64,000 nt of DNA from CAG-390 sp045531455 (GTDB lineage: Bacteria > Bacillota > Clostridia > Oscillospirales > CAG-272). Position numbers and translations under genes: made by a program. The stretch is taken from assembly GCA_045531455.1 (NCBI GenBank), contig JAZSEA010000014.1, positions 29,967-93,966 of the forward strand, in the 5' to 3' direction. Below the pieces are notes generated by a model. The model was given only the letters and a program-made list of their open reading frames with translations, did no database searches and was not told the origin of the DNA. Below, in pieces: positions 33,404 to 42,689 of this stretch (its first letter is position 1; each line of letters opens with the position of its first letter).

Positions 33404-34399
33404 ATGAAATTAAGCATAATTGTTCCAATATATAATGTGGAGCCGTACCTACGGCGTTGTATTGACAGCATCCTTGCGCAGACCGTTACGGATTTTGAAT
33501 TGATTCTCGTCGACGACGGTTCTCCCGATAACTGTCCCGCGATCTGTGATGAATATGCGGAAAAGGATCCGCGAATTGTTGTTATTCATAAGGAAAACGG
33601 CGGTTTATCTGATGCACGTAACGCGGGACTTGATATTGCCAAAGGGGATTATATCGGATTTGTAGATAGTGATGATTTTATCCATCCTCAGATGTATGAG
33701 CATATGATCAATCGCATTATTGAATCTAATGCTGATTTTGCAGCATGCGGTATGAAGTATATTGATCATGATGAAAATCAATTTGGATGTTGGCCGCCGG
33801 AATCCCAAGACGTATTGTTCTCAAGAAATGACTTTATCGAACATTTTTACCCGGATGTCAGACGCGCGATAATGACAAGCATGTGTAATAAATTGTTTCG
33901 TTCTGAATTGTTTAAAGAATTGCGTTTTCCAAAAGGAAAGACCTATGAAGACGGAATGATTCAATTGGATTTATATGATCAATGCAGCTCAATTGTCGTA
34001 TTGAAAGAATATTATTACTATTACTTTTGTGTTCGTGAAGAGAGTATAATTAACTCTTCGTATAGTAAAAAACAATTTGATTCGATAGAACTGTCATTAA
34101 AACAATACAAATATTTCGAGAAGCTTGGCATACAGGAACAACAGCATTATACACTGTCGGTATATGTAAATAACTATTTATCGAATTGGTTTGCTATCAA
34201 ATTTCAGGCAAAAGAGTTGTCAAAAGAATTTTTATCATATAGAAGAGATTTCAATGAGTATTATTCTCGGATATATGCCAATCCGAAAATATGCCGTTTG
34301 AAAAAGCTGACAGTACTGATACATAGAGCTTTGCCCCAAATTGCGTATAAGATATGTCGCAAATATTTTCCTGAATGCTTGTATGATAGTATGAAATAA
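33404..34399 (+). CDS. Glycosyltransferase, GT2 family (mosaic copy 3)
   Basis: A 331-residue enzyme. The first 95 codons are almost identical at DNA level to the next gene (IVPIYNVEPYLRRCIDSI, DDGSPDNCPAICDEYAEKD, GFVDSDDF). The middle part diverges and is AT-rich. The last 25 residues (IAYKICRKYFPECLYD) again match the next gene. It is a tandem duplicate whose acceptor region has diversified. Confidence 0.92.
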   Translation: MKLSIIVPIYNVEPYLRRCIDSILAQTVTDFELILVDDGSPDNCPAICDEYAEKDPRIVVIHKENGGLSDARNAGLDIAKGDYIGFVDSDDFIHPQMYEHMINRIIESNADFAACGMKYIDHDENQFGCWPPESQDVLFSRNDFIEHFYPDVRRAIMTSMCNKLFRSELFKELRFPKGKTYEDGMIQLDLYDQCSSIVVLKEYYYYYFCVREESIINSSYSKKQFDSIELSLKQYKYFEKLGIQEQQHYTLSVYVNNYLSNWFAIKFQAKELSKEFLSYRRDFNEYYSRIYANPKICRLKKLTVLIHRALPQIAYKICRKYFPECLYDSMK

Positions 34400-34439
34400 T
34401 TATTTAAGATGAATAATAATGCATAATAATGGTATTAAA

Positions 34440-35432
34440 ATGAAATTAAGCATAATTGTTCCCGTATATAACGTAGAGCCGTATCTGCGCCGCTGTATTG
34501 ACAGTATCCTCGCGCAGACGTTTACGGATTTTGAATTGATCCTTGTTGACGACGGTTCTCCCGATAACTGTCCCGCGATCTGTGATGAATATGCGGAAAA
34601 GGATCCGCGAATTGTTGTTATTCACAAAGAAAACGGCGGTTTATCTGATGCACGTAACGCGGGACTCGATATTGCCAAGGGAGATTATATCGGGTTTGTT
34701 GATAGTGATGATTGGATTGATCATAGAATGTACGAAGAACTAATTCAAATTTCGACAAAAGAGAATGTCGATATTGTTTGTTGTGCAATCAGTAATTGTT
34801 TTAGTAATAATGAAATAAAAGTATGGCCTGAATTAGATCAAGATGTTGTATATAACAGGGATGATATTATTTCTCATCTGTATCCGGATATCAGGCGAAT
34901 AATCTGTTTGACGACATGGAATAAAGTATTTAAAAAAGAGCTGTTTAAAACATTGCGTTTCCCAACAAATCTTATGTATGAAGACGAATACATAATGTTG
35001 GAATACCTTAATAATTGTAATATGGTATATGTGTGCCACAAAGCTTTTTATAATTATACGTGTGACAGACAGGGCAGCCTATTGCATTCCGCTATTTCAG
35101 AGAAGAATTACGGATTGTTGGATTTAACAATCAATCAATATAATTTTTATCTTAGAGAAAAAAATCGGGAACAACTACAATACATATTACACAAATATGT
35201 GACTTTTTATTTAAAGCTTTCGCTGGAAATAGATTTATTTCATAATAATTTGCAAGCTACGATTGTACCATATAAGAAATTTTTAAGGAGCTATTTTTTA
35301 GGAATTATTAGATGCAAAAAAATATGCTCGCTAATGAAAGCGACTTTGATTGTTAGTTTTATTTCACCGAAAATCGCTTACAAAATATGCCGCAAATATT
35401 ACCCCGAATGTCTATTTGAACCCATGAGGTAA
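34440..35432 (+). CDS. Glycosyltransferase, GT2 family (mosaic copy 4)
   Basis: A 330-residue enzyme. It has the same N-terminal module as copy 3 (GFVDSDDW instead of DDF), a different middle, and the same C-terminal IAYKICRKYYPECLFE. The start at 34440 is chosen to match the paralogue; an ATG 21 bp upstream is possible and neither has a strong ribosome site. An LMYEDEYIMLEY acceptor motif replaces the KTYEDGMIQLDL of copy 3. Confidence 0.9.
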   Translation: MKLSIIVPVYNVEPYLRRCIDSILAQTFTDFELILVDDGSPDNCPAICDEYAEKDPRIVVIHKENGGLSDARNAGLDIAKGDYIGFVDSDDWIDHRMYEELIQISTKENVDIVCCAISNCFSNNEIKVWPELDQDVVYNRDDIISHLYPDIRRIICLTTWNKVFKKELFKTLRFPTNLMYEDEYIMLEYLNNCNMVYVCHKAFYNYTCDRQGSLLHSAISEKNYGLLDLTINQYNFYLREKNREQLQYILHKYVTFYLKLSLEIDLFHNNLQATIVPYKKFLRSYFLGIIRCKKICSLMKATLIVSFISPKIAYKICRKYYPECLFEPMR

Positions 35433-35434
35433 CT

Positions 35435-36280
35435 ATGTCAAGTCAACACCACACACATATAACGTCCAAGCATCGCGTATTTGATCTGAACCTGCGCGAG
35501 GTTTGGAAATACCGCGATCTGATACTGCTTTTCACGAAGCGGTCCTTTGTCATTACATACAAGCAGACGATTCTCGGTCCCGCGTGGATCTTTCTCAATC
35601 CCCTGATCAGCAGCTTGGTCTACGCCTTCGTTTTCGGAGGCATTGCCGGCATCTCCACCGACGGTATTCCGCAGATGCTCTTCTATCTCTGCTCCAACGC
35701 GATCTGGATCTTTTTCTCGTCCGGACTTACCAAAAATGCCAACGTCTTTACCGCCAACTCGAACGTTTTCGGTAAGGTCTATTTCCCGCGCCTTACTATG
35801 CCCATCGCTAACGTGCTTGAGTCCGTGATCCAATTCGGCGTGCAGATGATCCTGGTCATACTCTTTCTCGCATATTATCTCATCATCGGCGCGGTATCGC
35901 CGAATTGGTGGGCGTGGCTTCTGATACCCGTAGTGCTCCTGCATCTCGGGCTTCTCTCACTCGGTTGCGGAATCATCATATCCAGCCTTACCACAAAATA
36001 CCGCGATCTTTCGATCGTTGTCACCTTCGGAATTCAGCTCTGGATGTACGCGACACCGATAGTTTACCCGATGTCGCAGCTTTCGGGCGGTTTTATGGAG
36101 ACGGTGCTCAAGATCAATCCCGTAACGGCTCCCGTTGAGATCTTCCGCTATGCCGTGCTCGGTCAGGGCACGATTTCGTGGTTCAGCTACGGCTTGTCTT
36201 GGGTGATCACAGTACTCGTGGTCTTTGTCGGCATTATGATCTTTAACCACGTCGAAAAGACCTTTATGGACACCGTTTAA
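35435..36280 (+). CDS. ABC-2 type polysaccharide export permease (Wzm/TagG-like)
   Basis: A 281-residue membrane protein with six predicted helices. WKYRDLILLFTKRSFVITYK and QTILGPAWIFLNPLISSLVY, just before and in the first helix, are the signature of Wzm/TagG/RfbA permeases. It pairs with the ATPase 10 bp downstream to move lipid-linked glycan to the outer face of the membrane. The DNA returns to GC-rich at its start. Ribosome site gaggtaa. Confidence 0.93.
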   Translation: MSSQHHTHITSKHRVFDLNLREVWKYRDLILLFTKRSFVITYKQTILGPAWIFLNPLISSLVYAFVFGGIAGISTDGIPQMLFYLCSNAIWIFFSSGLTKNANVFTANSNVFGKVYFPRLTMPIANVLESVIQFGVQMILVILFLAYYLIIGAVSPNWWAWLLIPVVLLHLGLLSLGCGIIISSLTTKYRDLSIVVTFGIQLWMYATPIVYPMSQLSGGFMETVLKINPVTAPVEIFRYAVLGQGTISWFSYGLSWVITVLVVFVGIMIFNHVEKTFMDTV

Positions 36281-36290
36281 GGAGGACGCT

Positions 36291-37571
36291 ATGGATAACA
36301 GAGAAATTGCTATCAAGCTTTCGGGCGTCAAAAAGATGTACAAGCTCGGTCAGATCGGCGGAGGTACGCTGACGGCTGACCTGCAGAGTCTTTGGGCGCG
36401 AATGCGCGGCAAGGAAGACCCTAATACCGTCATAGGCACCGATCAGCGTCTCGTCGGCAAGACCTTTATGGCACTGAACGGCATCGATCTGACCGTTTAC
36501 AAGGGCGAGGCTCTCGGAATCATCGGCGGCAACGGTGCAGGTAAATCAACTATGCTCAAGCTTCTTTCCCGCGTTACCGCACCTACCGACGGTGAGATCG
36601 ACATATACGGTAGAATTTCCTCGATGCTCGAGGTCGGAACGGGCTTCAATCCGCATATGACGGGCCGCGAGAACGTATATATGAACGGCGCGATCCTTGG
36701 TATGACAAAGGCTGAGATCGACGCGAAAATGGAGGACATCATCGAGTTTTCCGAGGTCCGCGAGTTTATCGATACGCCCGTAAAGCGTTATTCGAGCGGA
36801 ATGTACGTCAAGCTCGCCTTCTCGGTCGCGGCTCATCTCGATTCCGAGATCATGATCATGGACGAGGTCCTCGCGGTCGGCGATATGGCGTTTCAACAAA
36901 AATGCCTTGATAAAATGAGCAGTGCCGCCAAAGATGACGGAAAAACGATATTGTACGTCAGCCATAATATGAATACTATACGTAGATTGTGTGACCGCTG
37001 CATCGTAATGGATAAAGGCACAATTATTTATGATGGTGATGTTGAAGAAGCGATTAATATATATATGAGTTCCTCGAAATCATTGGCAGTAATAAATGAT
37101 TGTTCGGGTGAACGGAAAAGCTCACATATAGATAAATCAATTCATATTGATCGTATTACGTTTCTCAATAAAGAATATCCTGTTTATGAAAATGGCGAAA
37201 GGGTGCGAGTAAAAGTAGATTATTCTGCACTGTGCCGTATAAAAAACATGGCTATGAGAATGACAGTATATTCTGCAGATAGAACAGTTGTTGGCCTTGC
37301 GACATCGCGTACAACAATTAACGTCCAAGAAGGGGTGAATTCCGTTACGCTTGATTTGAATACAGATTGTATTGCTCCGGGAAAATATATTATTAAATTA
37401 ACTGCATATTCCGTTAATTCATATGGCACCAATTGTATGCATGATATTGTTGAAGACGCATTTGCTTTTGAGAAAATGCAAGGAGATGAAAACAACAATC
37501 GCATGGCTTGGAATCACAGTTGGTGGGGATATACTATGTTCCCTGAGATTATTGTAAACGGAAAAGAGTAA
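36291..37571 (+). CDS. ABC polysaccharide export ATPase with C-terminal domain (Wzt-like)
   Basis: A 426-residue protein. Residues 1-250 form the nucleotide-binding domain: Walker A GGNGAGKST (79-87), signature YSSGMYVKLAF, Walker B IMIMDEVLAVGD, and the switch His in LYVSHNM. An extra C-terminal beta-sandwich (about 275-425) is the Wzt-C type that recognises a finished, end-modified glycan before export. The DNA changes from GC-rich to AT-rich at about 36890, inside the ATPase domain. This suggests that the glycan-recognition end was swapped together with local polysaccharide genes. Confidence 0.93.
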   Translation: MDNREIAIKLSGVKKMYKLGQIGGGTLTADLQSLWARMRGKEDPNTVIGTDQRLVGKTFMALNGIDLTVYKGEALGIIGGNGAGKSTMLKLLSRVTAPTDGEIDIYGRISSMLEVGTGFNPHMTGRENVYMNGAILGMTKAEIDAKMEDIIEFSEVREFIDTPVKRYSSGMYVKLAFSVAAHLDSEIMIMDEVLAVGDMAFQQKCLDKMSSAAKDDGKTILYVSHNMNTIRRLCDRCIVMDKGTIIYDGDVEEAINIYMSSSKSLAVINDCSGERKSSHIDKSIHIDRITFLNKEYPVYENGERVRVKVDYSALCRIKNMAMRMTVYSADRTVVGLATSRTTINVQEGVNSVTLDLNTDCIAPGKYIIKLTAYSVNSYGTNCMHDIVEDAFAFEKMQGDENNNRMAWNHSWWGYTMFPEIIVNGKE

Positions 37572-37575
37572 TGAG

Positions 37576-38628
37576 ATGACCAAAGACCTGCTTTATCCTT
37601 TAAGAGTCCTTCACGGATATCTTCACGATTTTAAAATATATGCACTTCCAATAATAAAACAAAAAATCAGTAACCCCAACGCGGTATTTCTCATAATGAC
37701 TCCTGAACATTCAAATTTGGGAGATCATGCGATAGCCAAAGCTATTGCTTCTATGTTGAAAGATAATAACATTGAATATCTGGAAATTACGGGAGAAAAA
37801 ATTGCGTTCATTGAACATAGAAACCTTTGGTGGATACTTAATAGCAGAACCGTTCTTATGCAAGGTGGAGGCTATTTGGGAACTTTATGGTATTCTGCCG
37901 AAAGGCGTTTTAGAAAAATAATCCTTAATAACCGAAATCACCCTATTGTCTTATTTCCTAACACAATTTTCTATGAAGATACAGAATGGGGTAATACGGA
38001 AAGAGACAAATCCGTTGAAGTTTACGGAACCCATAAACATTTGCATCTCTATGCGCGTGAAGAGGTATCTTACAAAGAGATGTCTTCATTGTATGAAAAT
38101 GTAAAACTGGTTCCGGATATGGTGTTGAGTCTGAATGAATGCAGACCCGATACAATTCGTTCCGGATGCTTACTCTGTTTAAGAAACGATATTGAAAGAA
38201 CTCGCACGGAAGAAGAGGATTTATGCATTGAACAACAGGCTCGTCAAGTATTTGGCGATAATGTTCGTAGGACTGATATGTGCGCGGACTATCCAATACC
38301 CGTAGATCGTCGTGATGAAGAGCTTGAAAAGAAGTTCAATGAATTTCGTAATGCGGAATTGATCATAACAGATCGACTTCATGGAATGATCTTTGCCGCT
38401 ATTACCGGAACTCCGTGCATAGTTATTGACAGTAAGAGCCCAAAGGTTAAGGGATGCTATGAATGGATCAAAGATCTGGATTATATTCGCTTTGCCGATA
38501 ATGTTGACGATATAACTGGCGAATATTATAAAATACCGACGGGAATTCATGTGTACAAAAACGATCATCTGTTGCATTATTACGAAGAATTGGCTAAAGA
38601 TTTATTAAACTATATAAGCAGAAGATAA
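37576..38628 (+). CDS. Polysaccharide pyruvyl transferase family protein
   Basis: A 350-residue protein. MTPEHSNLGDHAIAKAI near residues 36-52 and MQGGGYLG are the conserved beginning of the CsaB/pyruvyl transferase fold. ITDRLHGMIFAAITGTPCIV is the conserved C-terminal motif. The family adds pyruvate ketals from phosphoenolpyruvate to surface sugars. It is AT-rich, like the 3' half of the upstream ATPase gene. Pyruvylated or otherwise capped ends could be what the Wzt-C domain reads. Confidence 0.88.
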   Translation: MTKDLLYPLRVLHGYLHDFKIYALPIIKQKISNPNAVFLIMTPEHSNLGDHAIAKAIASMLKDNNIEYLEITGEKIAFIEHRNLWWILNSRTVLMQGGGYLGTLWYSAERRFRKIILNNRNHPIVLFPNTIFYEDTEWGNTERDKSVEVYGTHKHLHLYAREEVSYKEMSSLYENVKLVPDMVLSLNECRPDTIRSGCLLCLRNDIERTRTEEEDLCIEQQARQVFGDNVRRTDMCADYPIPVDRRDEELEKKFNEFRNAELIITDRLHGMIFAAITGTPCIVIDSKSPKVKGCYEWIKDLDYIRFADNVDDITGEYYKIPTGIHVYKNDHLLHYYEELAKDLLNYISRR

Positions 38629-38662
38629 CAATCTCTTGCTTACATAACAAGGAGACCCAACC

Positions 38663-39913
38663 ATGCCCGAGCTGACACGAACTGAGAACAATTTCATATT
38701 TTTGCTGCGTGCGGCTTTGGCGGATCGCGTGGTTGAGGCGCGGGAGATCGTGTGCGAAGGCGACGATCGCGTGGTTGAGGCGGGAGAGTGCGCGCCTGAG
38801 TTTGATGCGCGGGGGGTTCTGCGCCTTGCTTACAACCACAAGCTCTGGCACATGATCCTCTCAGCGATGCCCCGCGAGCTCGTTCCCGACGGCATCGACC
38901 GCCGCTCCGAGCTCTTTCGCCGCGTTGCCGCGCAGGTCACGGTGACCTCCTCCTTCATCGGGCTCTGGTCCGCGATGGCGGATGCGGGATTCCACCCCAT
39001 CGTCGTCAAGGGCATCATCTGCCGCACGCTCTATCCCCGTCCCGAGCTGCGTCCGAGCAGCGACGAGGACCTCTATATCCCCGCCGCCGAGTTCGAGGAT
39101 TGCTGTCTTTTCCTGCAATCGCACGGACTCGTGCCTGACAAAACACCATTCTCCGACTACGGCGAGGTCGGTTTCCGCGGCGAGGACGGCATCTTCATCG
39201 AGCTCCACCGCGACCTTTTTGAGGGCGATTCCTTCTCATCCCTCCCCGAATTCTTCAGCTTTGAGACCCTCACGCCCGAGTCCTACCCGACCCACTACGG
39301 CGTGCCCGTCACCTCTATGCCGCCGCACGACCACTTCCTCTACCTCCTCCTTCACGCCTACAAGCACTTCGTCCACAGCGGATTCGGCATCCGTCAGGTC
39401 TGCGACATCGGCATCTGGGCGCGCGAATACGGAGAGAGGATCGACTGGACGCGCCTCTCCGAGCAATGCGACCGCGCGGGGATCCGCAGATTTGCCGCGG
39501 CTGTGCTCGGGATCGCACGTCACTGCCTCGATATTTCCCTTGAATGTCCCGAGGATTTTGACTGCGACGGAGAATTTTGCACACCGATGCTGAGTGATAT
39601 CCTTTGCGGAGGTATTTACGGCTCGGCGGACCTTGACCGCGTCCATTCGTCGACGATGACGCTGAATGCCGTCCATTCATCGGGATCGAAGGGCAAGCCG
39701 TCGATCCTGCGATCTGTATTTCCTTCGAGAAGATCACTCGAGGGCAGATATCCCTATCTGAAAAAGCATCCCGTACTGCTCCCCGCCGCTTGGTGCGCGA
39801 GAATATTCTCCTACGCCAAACGCAGCTCAGCGGGCGAGACGAGCGCATCGAAAAGCATCTCGATCGGACGCGAACGCATCGAGCTCCTCCGATATTACGG
39901 GCTTATTGAGTGA
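38663..39913 (+). CDS. Nucleotidyltransferase-family protein (PF14907-like)
   Basis: A 416-residue protein. VVKGIICRTLYPRPELR followed by SSDEDLYI is the metal-binding motif of the uncharacterised nucleotidyltransferase family PF14907. HDHFLYLLLHAYKHFVHSGF is its second conserved block. The N-terminal 50 residues hold an imperfect duplication (DRVVEAREIVCEGD / DRVVEAGECA). It is the last gene of the long operon, 35 bp after the previous one and just before a strong terminator. The role is unknown; transfer of a nucleotide or phospho-group to glycan is only a guess. Confidence 0.75.
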   Translation: MPELTRTENNFIFLLRAALADRVVEAREIVCEGDDRVVEAGECAPEFDARGVLRLAYNHKLWHMILSAMPRELVPDGIDRRSELFRRVAAQVTVTSSFIGLWSAMADAGFHPIVVKGIICRTLYPRPELRPSSDEDLYIPAAEFEDCCLFLQSHGLVPDKTPFSDYGEVGFRGEDGIFIELHRDLFEGDSFSSLPEFFSFETLTPESYPTHYGVPVTSMPPHDHFLYLLLHAYKHFVHSGFGIRQVCDIGIWAREYGERIDWTRLSEQCDRAGIRRFAAAVLGIARHCLDISLECPEDFDCDGEFCTPMLSDILCGGIYGSADLDRVHSSTMTLNAVHSSGSKGKPSILRSVFPSRRSLEGRYPYLKKHPVLLPAAWCARIFSYAKRSSAGETSASKSISIGRERIELLRYYGLIE

Positions 39914-39926
39914 TATGTTTATTGCG

Positions 39927-39962
39927 TAAGAGCACACCGCAAGCGGTGTGCTCTTATTTTTA
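39927..39962 (+). terminator. Terminator of the polysaccharide operon
   Basis: Stem aagagcacaccgc / gcggtgtgctctt with loop aa, then attttt, 14 bp past the last stop codon. Confidence 0.92.
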
Positions 39963-40014
39963 CAAAAAATGTTTGAAAATATTTGCCAACGGGGTATTTA
40001 GTCGTCCGCATTTA

Positions 40015-40043
40015 TTGACAAAAAACTCGCTTTGTGATATAAT
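40015..40043 (+). promoter_or_regulatory. Promoter of the second polysaccharide operon
   Basis: TTGACA (40015-40020), 17-bp spacer, TATAAT (40038-40043). Perfect consensus, 53 bp upstream of the dehydratase start codon. Confidence 0.9.
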
Positions 40044-40095
40044 TATAATTAAGTATTTCTATCATTATATTATAATTATTATAGGAAAAGAAAAT

Positions 40096-41973
40096 ATGAA
40101 TTCACCATCCGTTCATACCAACAAACCGACGCAAAGAAAGCTGATCCTTTACCTGCTCGACGCGATAATGATCTTCCTGATAGGAAGTGTTGCCGCGCTC
40201 GGCTTTGCGATCCTGCACGACCTGCATAACCGCTTCTTCGATCTCGCCGCGATCGTAATGATCTCGGTTGTGATCCACAGCATCACGTCGGCTGTCTTCA
40301 AGCTGAACAACATCATCTGGCGTTACGCCGAGAGCAAAGAATACGTATACCTCTTCGTTATCGAAGCGCTCGGAGCGGCGATCTCGTTCACGGTCAGCCT
40401 GCTTCTGATCCCGCTTTCGGTGACACTTCTCGTGTCCTTCGAGCTGAGCATTCTGCTTGCGGTCATGATCACCCGAATCCTCTACCATGCCTGGTGCAGT
40501 CAGCAGAAGACCGCGAAGAATTCGGGAGGCAAGAAGCTTCTCATCATCGGCGCGGGAGCGGCGGCTTGCCGACTGATCGACGAGATCAACTCGACCCGCG
40601 ATTGCGGCCTCCGCCCGATCGGTCTGATCGACGACAGCCGCGAGAAGCTCGACCGCAAGGTTCACGGCGTCCGAGTCCTCGGAAGCGTCGAGGAGCTCGA
40701 GTTTATTGCAAAGGAGACGGGCGCGGAGGTCATCTACCTCGCGATCCCCTCCCTCGGCAACGAAAGACGATCCGAGATACTCGCCCACTGCCTCAAGACC
40801 GACTGCACCGTCAAGTCTCTGCCGAGGCTTACCGAGCTCGCGGATTCCACGAGTCTTATGCGAAGCGTGCGAGACATCACTCCCGAGGAGCTTCTCGGAC
40901 GCGAGCCCGTTTCGCTTGAAAGCCGGGAGCTTCTTGAATTTATTCGCGGAAAATGCGTTGCCATCACGGGCGGCGGCGGTTCGATCGGCTCCGAGATCTG
41001 CAGACAGGTTGCCTCCAAGCAGCCGGCAAGACTTATCATCATCGACGTTTACGAGAACAACGCCTACGATATTCAGCAGGAGCTGATCATCAAGTACGGC
41101 GATAAGCTCAATATGGAGGTCTACATCGCAAACGTCTGCGACTATGAGAAGATCCTCAGGATATTTGAAAATGAAAAGCCCGACATCGTCGTTCACGCGG
41201 CGGCTCACAAGCATGTTCCGCTTATGGAGACGGTGCCCGACGAGGCGGTTCTCAACAACGTCTTCGGCACCTGGAACACCGTTATGGCGGCGAACAAAGC
41301 CGAGGTCGCAAATATGATCCTCATTTCGACCGACAAGGCTGTAAATCCCACGAACATTATGGGCGCGACCAAGCGCATCTGCGAGATGATCGTTCAGTAC
41401 GCCGACAGCGTTCTCGATCACACGCAGTACGCGGCGGTCCGATTCGGCAACGTACTCGGCTCAAACGGCTCGGTCATCCCGCTCTTTAAAAAGCAGATCG
41501 AGGAGCGGAGCGACGTGACGGTGACTCACCCCGATATGATCCGCTACTTCATGACCATCTCCGAGGCGAGCCAGCTCGTTCTGACTGCGGGTGCGATGGC
41601 AAACGGCGGCGAGATCTTCGTCCTTGATATGGGCGAGCCCGTCAAGATCGACGATCTTGCAAAAAATATGATCCGATTCGCGGGTCTGACCCTCGGAAAG
41701 GACATCAACATCCGTTATATCGGTCTCCGCCCCGGCGAAAAGCTCTTCGAGGAGCTTCTTATGAGCGAGGAGGGACTCAACAAGACGGAAAACAAGAAGA
41801 TCTTCATCGGAAAGCAGATCGACTTTGACCACGATTCCTTCGTCGGTCAGCTCGACGAGCTCCGCGCGATTTGCGAGGATCCCGTAAGCACACCGATCGA
41901 CGTTGAGCGCAAGCTTATGGAGATCGTCCCGACCTTCCACCGCTTCGAGCTCAAGGGAGCAGAGAAAAAATGA
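40096..41973 (+). CDS. UDP-GlcNAc 4,6-dehydratase (PglF/CapD/EpsC-like)
   Basis: A 625-residue membrane-bound SDR of full PglF/WbpM type. Four N-terminal transmembrane helices (about 18-130) are followed by a first Rossmann domain (LLIIGAGAAACRLIDEI). The catalytic domain begins CVAITGGGGSIGSEICRQV (about 295-313). STDKAVNPTNIMGATKR holds the family's Met-x3-Lys, which replaces the Tyr-x3-Lys of ordinary SDRs. It would make the UDP-4-keto-6-deoxy sugar used by the aminotransferase at 15289, so the pathway is split over two operons. The start follows aggaaaag; longer in-frame reading upstream covers the terminator and promoter. Confidence 0.93.
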   Translation: MNSPSVHTNKPTQRKLILYLLDAIMIFLIGSVAALGFAILHDLHNRFFDLAAIVMISVVIHSITSAVFKLNNIIWRYAESKEYVYLFVIEALGAAISFTVSLLLIPLSVTLLVSFELSILLAVMITRILYHAWCSQQKTAKNSGGKKLLIIGAGAAACRLIDEINSTRDCGLRPIGLIDDSREKLDRKVHGVRVLGSVEELEFIAKETGAEVIYLAIPSLGNERRSEILAHCLKTDCTVKSLPRLTELADSTSLMRSVRDITPEELLGREPVSLESRELLEFIRGKCVAITGGGGSIGSEICRQVASKQPARLIIIDVYENNAYDIQQELIIKYGDKLNMEVYIANVCDYEKILRIFENEKPDIVVHAAAHKHVPLMETVPDEAVLNNVFGTWNTVMAANKAEVANMILISTDKAVNPTNIMGATKRICEMIVQYADSVLDHTQYAAVRFGNVLGSNGSVIPLFKKQIEERSDVTVTHPDMIRYFMTISEASQLVLTAGAMANGGEIFVLDMGEPVKIDDLAKNMIRFAGLTLGKDINIRYIGLRPGEKLFEELLMSEEGLNKTENKKIFIGKQIDFDHDSFVGQLDELRAICEDPVSTPIDVERKLMEIVPTFHRFELKGAEKK

Positions 41974-42689
41974 TCGACCTGCATTGCCACATACTCCCGG
42001 GGCTTGACGACGGAGCTTTTTCGCTCGACGAGAGCCTTATGATGGCGGAGGCGGCATACGAAAGCGGCACCTGCGGCATCGTTTGCACCTCGCACAGCGG
42101 TCCCTACCCGAAGGACGAGCTCCTCGCGGCATATTCCGAGCTTCAAGATGCGCTCAGGCGTTCCTCCATCCCGATCGAGATCTACACGGGTCAGGAAATT
42201 TATCTGACCGAGCATTTCCCTATGCAGATACGCGATATCGAGCGAGGGTATCCCATCACCATCAACAACACAGCATACATCCTCGTTGAATTCGACCCGA
42301 TGGCGCACTCGCGCATCCTCAAGGATGCCGTTGACCGCCTGACTGCGGGCGGATTCATACCGATCATAGCCCATCCCGAGCGTTACCGCGCCGTAGCCGA
42401 GGACGTTTTCCTCGCTCAAAGGCTCAAGGCGGCGGGCGCGCTCCTTCAGCTGAACAAGGGCAGCCTCAAGGGAGCCTTCGGACCGAGTGCGATGCGCGCG
42501 GCATTATATATGCTTGACGAAAGAATGGCGGATTTCATCGCCAGCGACGCGCACAGCCCATATGAAAGGACTCCGAAGCTGCGCGAGGTCCACGCCTTCG
42601 TCAGCGAGCAATATTCGATAGACTACGCCGATCTTCTTCTGCGCGAAAACCCCGCAAGAGTCGTCGGCAACATACAGATAGGAGCATAA
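41970..42689 (+). CDS. CpsB/CapC-family PHP tyrosine phosphatase
   Basis: A 239-residue metal-dependent phosphatase. MIDLHCHILPGLDDG at the N terminus, CTSHSGP, AHPERYRAV and IASDAHSP are the metal-binding motifs of the PHP fold. It dephosphorylates the tyrosine tails of the BY-kinases encoded 0.8 and 2.3 kb downstream and so controls chain length and polymer output. ATGA overlap with the dehydratase gene. Confidence 0.93.
   Translation: MIDLHCHILPGLDDGAFSLDESLMMAEAAYESGTCGIVCTSHSGPYPKDELLAAYSELQDALRRSSIPIEIYTGQEIYLTEHFPMQIRDIERGYPITINNTAYILVEFDPMAHSRILKDAVDRLTAGGFIPIIAHPERYRAVAEDVFLAQRLKAAGALLQLNKGSLKGAFGPSAMRAALYMLDERMADFIASDAHSPYERTPKLREVHAFVSEQYSIDYADLLLRENPARVVGNIQIGA

Noticed and set aside
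40102..41421. Long minus-strand open frame opposite the dehydratase gene (439 codons)
   Set aside because: It is a shadow of a GC-rich, well-recognised plus-strand gene, with no family motifs and no ribosome site. The same applies to 43602-44960 and 45264-46688.
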